IMG/VR virus record: IMGVR_UViG_3300002145_000080
Span: 1-35,358 of that record
Source of the DNA: a virus
Reading direction: 5' to 3' (one strand)
DNA length: 35,358 bases
Positions within the stretch are counted from its first letter, which is position 1; each line of letters starts with the position of its first letter. Below are positions 32,817 to 35,358 of this stretch, in pieces. A program made the position numbers and the translations under genes. The notes under the pieces are model-generated. The model did not search any database, had not been told where the DNA came from, and was given only the letters and a program-made list of their open reading frames with translations.

Positions 32817-32824
32817 CAAATATA
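32817..32824 (-). promoter_or_regulatory. Bacteroidota-type -7 promoter box for the chaperonin operon
   Basis: The minus strand reads TATATTTG, 27 bases before groEL ATG 32789. The leader ends AATCAAATG as at other operon heads. No -33 element is clear. Confidence 0.6.
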
Positions 32825-32916
32825 GTCAACCTATGGTATATTATCCACTATTTTAGAGATTTTTTTATTAACCAAGGATATAATTACCCGTTAGGGTGTG
32901 ATGGATATTCTATGTT

Positions 32917-33237
32917 ATGTCGGTATCTATGTCGGTTTTTAACACAGAAATGTCGATTTATGACGATATTATGTCGGTTTAAAAAAAAACGACATTGACT
33001 TAAGTTAATTAGTACCAATGAGTTATGGTGTATTTATACACCTTATGTCAGAAATGCGGAAAATTTTCCTATACTTCTCTCTATATATTACTACTCTTTC
33101 TTATTATTTTTATTATTCTATAATCTCTTTAAAATCGACATTTTCGACATTAAAAGAATAAAGTATTAATAATCAATAAGTTAAAAAAATAAAATCGACA
33201 TAAAATCGACATAAAAACTATACCAAAATGTCGATAT
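32917..33237. repeat. Iteron array, consensus ATGTCGRTTT
   Basis: Plus-orientation copies start at 32917, 32929, 32950, 32960 (degenerate ATGACGATAT), 32971 and 33228. Minus-orientation copies are at 32986-32995, 33132-33141, 33141-33150 (weaker), 33192-33201 and 33203-33212. In the first cluster the spacings are 12, 21, 10 and 11 bases, close to whole DNA helix turns. The orientation switches across the A+T-rich tract. Confidence 0.8.
33027..33042. repeat. 7-2-7 inverted repeat in candidate origin
   Basis: GGTGTAT and ATACACC flank TT. It is a perfect pair of seven-base arms between the first iteron cluster and the A+T-rich tract, suitable as an operator for a dimer or a small hairpin. Confidence 0.6.
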
Positions 33238-33245
33238 TGACATTT

Positions 33246-33283
33246 ATACAACAGAAAGAGTCATAAGTAATATTCTGTTGTAT
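33246..33283. repeat. Inverted repeat with 11-base arms
   Basis: ATACAACAGAA (33246-33256) and TTCTGTTGTAT (33273-33283) are perfect reverse complements with 16 bases between them. It lies just after the last iteron and has no T-run that would make it a terminator. Confidence 0.65.
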
Positions 33284-33295
33284 GCATTTATAGGC

Positions 33296-33328
33296 AAAAA
33301 GAAACCCAACACGCTAATGTCGGGTCTC
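33296..33328 (-). terminator. Rho-independent terminator after the 85-aa gene
   Basis: On the minus strand GAGACCCGACA pairs with TGTTGGGTTTC (two wobble pairs) around a six-base loop, then five T follow. It lies about 70 bases after the stop of the 33398-33655 gene and would isolate that gene from the candidate origin and groEL. Confidence 0.7.
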
Positions 33329-33338
33329 AAAAAGTAGG

Positions 33339-33380
33339 ATATTACACAATCAAATTCTTTAGATGTTACTTGTGTAATAT
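33339..33380. repeat. Second inverted repeat with 11-base arms
   Basis: ATATTACACAA (33339-33349) and TTGTGTAATAT (33370-33380) are perfect reverse complements 20 bases apart. It lies between the stop of the 85-aa gene and its terminator. Confidence 0.6.
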
Positions 33381-33397
33381 TGAACTTTTAAAATAAT

Positions 33398-33655
33398 TTA
33401 GCCCATCTCAGGACCTTTCATCATCTCAGAACGGATGTTGCCTAAGAACACAGCCTCAGCCATCATCTGAACCTTCTCCATTTTCTTAACAACCTTCTTT
33501 GCAGTAGCAGCTTGTTGGATTCCGGTTTGACCATCAGGGCGATTGTTAATTAACATACCCTTGTTTACAGTCAACCCAAAATTTGCACCACTCTGCTGAT
33601 ACACACTGTTCGACAAGTCTTTCTTGTAAACAGAATTTCCAAGTTTTAGTTTCAT
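33398..33655 (-). CDS. Small basic protein of unknown function (85 aa)
   Basis: The 85-aa product starts MKLKLGNSVYKKDLSNSVYQ, has 'LTVNKGMLINNRPDGQTGIQ' in the middle and a Met/Lys-rich helical C-terminus ('KKVVKKMEKVQMMAEAVFLG'). There is no recognised domain, signal or membrane segment. It stands alone between the candidate origin and the divergent control region, with its own terminator (33296-33328) and an A/T-rich leader containing a 12-base palindrome (TGAAATATTTCA, 33674-33685). A role near replication is possible by position only. Confidence 0.55.
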   Translation of the reverse strand: MKLKLGNSVYKKDLSNSVYQQSGANFGLTVNKGMLINNRPDGQTGIQQAATAKKVVKKMEKVQMMAEAVFLGNIRSEMMKGPEMG

Positions 33656-33845
33656 AATAATTTTTTTTGAAGTTTGAAATATTTCATAGTAAAGATAGGA
33701 AATTTATTAGATGGTTTTAGTGTTTGGGCTATATAACGGTTTTACAAAACGAAACGCAAACCGAAAGCGACTTTTTTTTTAGGGGGTGGGGGTCTGCTTT
33801 CAAAATTCCCGTCCGATATTTTTGGCGTTTTGCTGTGGCAGTACA

Positions 33846-33882
33846 GCAGTACATTGCCTGAGGTATTCAGGCAATGTACTGC
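33846..33882. repeat. Long perfect hairpin (16-bp stem)
   Basis: GCAGTACATTGCCTGA and TCAGGCAATGTACTGC are perfect 16-base arms around GGTAT. A second GGCAGTAC just upstream (33838-33845) could pair with the same right arm, giving a register-shifted alternative. No T-run follows on either strand, so a terminator is unlikely. Confidence 0.8.
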
Positions 33883-33956
33883 CACATAGTACGCCACTAA
33901 TCAGCCACATTGTGACAGCCTGATGCAATCCGATACACTCGCACGACATCCACAAA

Positions 33957-34001
33957 GAGAGTGTCTTTGAAGACACAAAGCCCTAAGAAAGAAGGCTTTG
34001 T
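33957..34001 (+). promoter_or_regulatory. 16-bp repeat copy overlapping a second hairpin in the plus-strand leader
   Basis: The 16-bp inverted repeat is at 33961-33976 and shares 20 bases (GAGAGTGTCTTTGAAGACAC) with the copy at 10221-10240. A second stem, ACAAAGCC (33975-33982) with GGCTTTGT (33994-34001), overlaps its end by two bases, so the two hairpins compete for the shared bases. Such an arrangement about 180 bases before the gene at 34179 would suit a leader switch or attenuator (inference). Confidence 0.45.
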
Positions 34002-34123
34002 CCCCCTCCTATTCATATTAAACTCAAACATTGTATGGGATTATCTAAGCCTCAAGCCCTTTGTTCGTGTGGGTTTGAGAATAAATAATAAAAAAAAGCA
34101 ATTATTTATTTGGTGGATTAAAT

Positions 34124-34142
34124 TATTGTACCGATATTGTAC
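34124..34142 (+). repeat. Direct repeat TATTGTAC upstream of the plus-strand module
   Basis: Two copies, at 34124-34131 and 34135-34142, are 11 bases apart start to start and 37 bases before ATG 34179. One-turn spacing in a promoter-proximal position suggests a regulator-binding pair, though two eight-base copies in A/T-rich DNA are weak evidence. Confidence 0.35.
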
Positions 34143-34178
34143 TCGAATTAATCAATTAATAATCAAAATTTAAACAAA

Positions 34179-34814
34179 ATGAGTCAATTACTATCAATCG
34201 AAACGGCTTTCCTAAGCCTCCCACAAGTCAAGCAGGGCTTGAACTTGAGCGAAATTAGGAGCGTGCAAAGGACTATCACCAATGCAAAAAAGAAAAAGTT
34301 TGAGCAAACGCTTGCACTTAGTAAGTTAGTTACTCAAGCGGTTGATTGGTTTCAATCACCGGAGGGGCAAAGAGTTTGCAACGATGAGGGAATCAGTTGG
34401 AGCAATGAGGAGATTGGGCAAAAGGTTTTCGGATGGCAAAAAAGTTTTTTCTACAAAGTAGTGAAAGCAGGTCGACTTGAGTCGACTATCATTGAGAACT
34501 TTAATGCCAAATGTAACGAGGTTGAGGCTCAAGGTGAGGAGCCGAATAGAAGCCTTGAGGGTTTATTAAAATTTGCTAAGCAAGTTGAAGCCGGTGGAGG
34601 TAATGAAAGCGAAGGTGGAGAGGGCGAAGGCGAAAGTGAAAGTGAGCCACAAGTTGAGACACGTGTTGAAACTATTTTAACTTTCACGTACAAAAGCGAA
34701 GGCGGTAATGTTTCAGTAAGAATCGATGCGAACGGCTTAGTGAAAACCACAAATAGCGATGAGCAAATAAGAGAGGCTATCGCTGTATTGAATTTCAGTT
34801 TACAAAATAGATAA
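34179..34814 (+). CDS. Putative DNA-binding protein with acidic linker (211 aa)
   Basis: The N-terminal 130 residues are helical and basic in part (SVQRTITNAKKKKFEQTLAL, 28-47), with a helix-turn-helix-like segment 'WSNEEIGQKVFGWQKSFFYK' (74-93) that resembles the DUF3102-like helical region of some phage and plasmid proteins. A Gly/Glu/Ser linker (about 138-157) leads to a small beta domain (TILTFTYKSEGGNVSVRIDA...). The gene is first in the plus-strand module next to the candidate origin, so a replication, partition or regulatory role is possible. The leader is A/T-rich (AAATTTAAACAAAATG). The C-terminal domain and function are not recognised. Codon use is richer in G+C than the structural genes. 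Confidence 0.6.
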   Translation: MSQLLSIETAFLSLPQVKQGLNLSEIRSVQRTITNAKKKKFEQTLALSKLVTQAVDWFQSPEGQRVCNDEGISWSNEEIGQKVFGWQKSFFYKVVKAGRLESTIIENFNAKCNEVEAQGEEPNRSLEGLLKFAKQVEAGGGNESEGGEGEGESESEPQVETRVETILTFTYKSEGGNVSVRIDANGLVKTTNSDEQIREAIAVLNFSLQNR

Positions 34815-34833
34815 CCACTTAAAATTTACCACT

Positions 34834-35358
34834 ATGAACGGAATCATTTATTCAACAACAGGAGAAAGTCGCAGGGGTCAAGTGGCAAGTTACCACTCTA
34901 AGCCTTCGCCACTGTTTCTAAACAAAAGCAAACACGCTGTAGACATTGCAGGGCTTAAGCCGGCTCAACAGCGTAGTGCAATCAAGTTTGAGAGCGGTGA
35001 GTATGAATCGAAATTCACTATCGGGTTTGAGGTCGAGAAAAACCAATTATCACGAAATGCGGTGAGAGAGTATGAATTATTTTGTGGGTTTGAGCGTGAT
35101 GGGTCGTGCGGGTACGAAGCCGTTACCCACGTGCTCCCTTTGTTACCTGCAGGTGGATGGCGTACAAAGGTTTACGATATGATGCACAAGGCTGAAAAGA
35201 TTATCGATGATAGATTTAGCCCTTCTGATAGGAGATGCGGTGGTCATATCACCATAGCGTGTGAGGGGATGAGTGGTGACGCCTTGAGGGATGCCATCCG
35301 TAAAAATTGCGGTATTGTCCTTGCTTTATTTAAAAAGCGTGTAACTAACAGCTATTGT
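34834..35358 (+). CDS. Amidoligase-like enzyme (COOH-NH2 ligase), C-terminus cut by window edge
   Basis: The frame opens at ATG 34834, 19 bases after the preceding stop, and remains open to the last base (175 residues). Motifs in order are 'FTIGFEVEKN' (61-70), 'GFERDGSCGYEAVTHVLPLL' (85-104) followed by GGW (107-109), 'RRCGGHITIA' (133-142) and 'KKRVTNSYC' (157-165). They match the Amidoligase_2-type pattern 'G.E.E', 'DGS...E.V(S/T)', 'G.H(V/I).I' and 'R..N.YC', a glutamine-synthetase-related fold that joins carboxyl and amino groups. Phage members are thought to modify proteins, peptides or cell-wall components. The first 60 residues are not recognised. The C-terminal part is missing from the window. 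Confidence 0.65.
   Translation, partial: MNGIIYSTTGESRRGQVASYHSKPSPLFLNKSKHAVDIAGLKPAQQRSAIKFESGEYESKFTIGFEVEKNQLSRNAVREYELFCGFERDGSCGYEAVTHVLPLLPAGGWRTKVYDMMHKAEKIIDDRFSPSDRRCGGHITIACEGMSGDALRDAIRKNCGIVLALFKKRVTNSYC

Larger units (their letters stand above)
32825..33397. other. Candidate replication origin / control region (no gene)
   Basis: This is about 570 bases without a credible gene. It holds roughly ten copies of ATGTCGRTTT or its complement, a 76-base stretch with no G on the plus strand and high A+T (33061-33136), a 7-2-7 inverted repeat (33027-33042), two inverted repeats with 11-base arms (33246-33283 and 33339-33380) and a terminator (33296-33328). Iterons flanking an A+T-rich, easily melted tract are typical of theta-type origins. 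An operator array for nearby promoters is the alternative. Confidence 0.55.
33656..34178. other. Divergent control region without credible gene
   Basis: This is 523 bases between a minus-strand gene and the plus-strand module. It contains the palindrome at 33674, a nine-T run followed by a G-rich block (AGGGGGTGGGGG, 33781-33792), a very strong hairpin (33846-33882), the 16-bp inverted repeat with an overlapping second hairpin (33957-34001), and a direct repeat TATTGTAC (34124, 34135). A GTG-initiated 70-codon frame at 33961-34173 starts on the 16-bp repeat and looks non-coding. Base composition here is less A+T-rich than in 32825-33397. Confidence 0.6.

Noticed and set aside
32917-33237. CRISPR-like array
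   Set aside because: The repeats are only 10 bases, occur in both orientations and have irregular short spacing; no cas gene is present.
33317-33326. Additional iteron ATGTCGGGTC
   Set aside because: It is a weak match and lies inside the stem of the terminator at 33296-33328, which explains it better.
33846-33882. Terminator
   Set aside because: The stem is strong, but neither strand has a following T-run.
33961-34173. Plus-strand 70-codon frame starting with GTG
   Set aside because: It starts inside the 16-bp repeat, crosses two hairpins and direct repeats, has an odd hydrophobic/basic composition and no recognisable pattern; ends just before the real ATG at 34179. Leader DNA is more likely.
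34529-34750. Minus-strand frame opposite the 211-aa gene
   Set aside because: It is the complement of the Gly/Glu/Ser linker region and has a low-complexity Ser/Pro sequence.
1-35358. tRNA genes, integrase, transposase or phage RNA polymerase
   Set aside because: I saw no cloverleaf with conserved tRNA bases and no protein with the signatures of these enzymes in the window; a computed tRNA scan could overturn the first point.

Overview
This window is part of a tailed double-stranded DNA phage genome, most likely a podovirus-like phage of a Bacteroidota host and distantly crAss-like in its structural gene order. Seen in the sequence: A+T-rich DNA, almost all genes on the minus strand, many stop/start overlaps (TAATG, ATGA), no clear Shine-Dalgarno sites but A-rich leaders, and several TAnnTTTG boxes just upstream of operon heads, which matches the Bacteroidota -7 promoter element. 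No integrase, tRNA, CRISPR array, IS element or RNA polymerase gene was found.

Layout, following minus-strand transcription from right to left. An origin-like intergenic zone (about 32825-34178) contains ten-base iterons, G-less A+T-rich DNA and several inverted repeats, and holds one small gene (33398-33655). Next is a chaperonin operon (32789-30178): GroEL, a phosphoribosyltransferase-like protein, a small unknown and GroES. A plus-strand winged-helix-like regulator candidate (29717-30181) converges on GroES. Then come small basic proteins (29667-28580), a small beta-domain protein (28089-28574), and a lysis cassette (28078-26457: coiled-coil membrane protein, 43-aa basic peptide, holin, M15 peptidase endolysin, unimolecular spanin). 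A tail-fibre block (26414-19490) includes a 1927-aa fibre with a C-terminal S74 chaperone. A pre-packaging block (19424-17491) holds a tandem GroES-like protein, a 2OG-Fe(II) oxygenase and a terminase small-subunit candidate. The head module follows (TerL, portal, scaffold candidate, major capsid protein), then connector and tail proteins, a 1620-aa stabilization-type protein and small tail or fibre modules up to the left edge, where one structural gene is cut off.

On the plus strand at the right edge, a divergent region begins with a possible DNA-binding protein (34179-34814) and a truncated amidoligase-like enzyme (34834 to the window end).

Most interesting: (i) a phage chaperonin set of GroEL, a single-domain GroES and, about 12 kb away, a second protein that reads as two fused GroES-like domains; (ii) an iteron-rich candidate replication origin; (iii) a 16-bp inverted repeat present four times in unrelated contexts, once as a terminator stem; (iv) a shared promoter/leader cassette at operon heads; and (v) a beta domain reused in the capsid protein, a connector protein and a small stand-alone protein.
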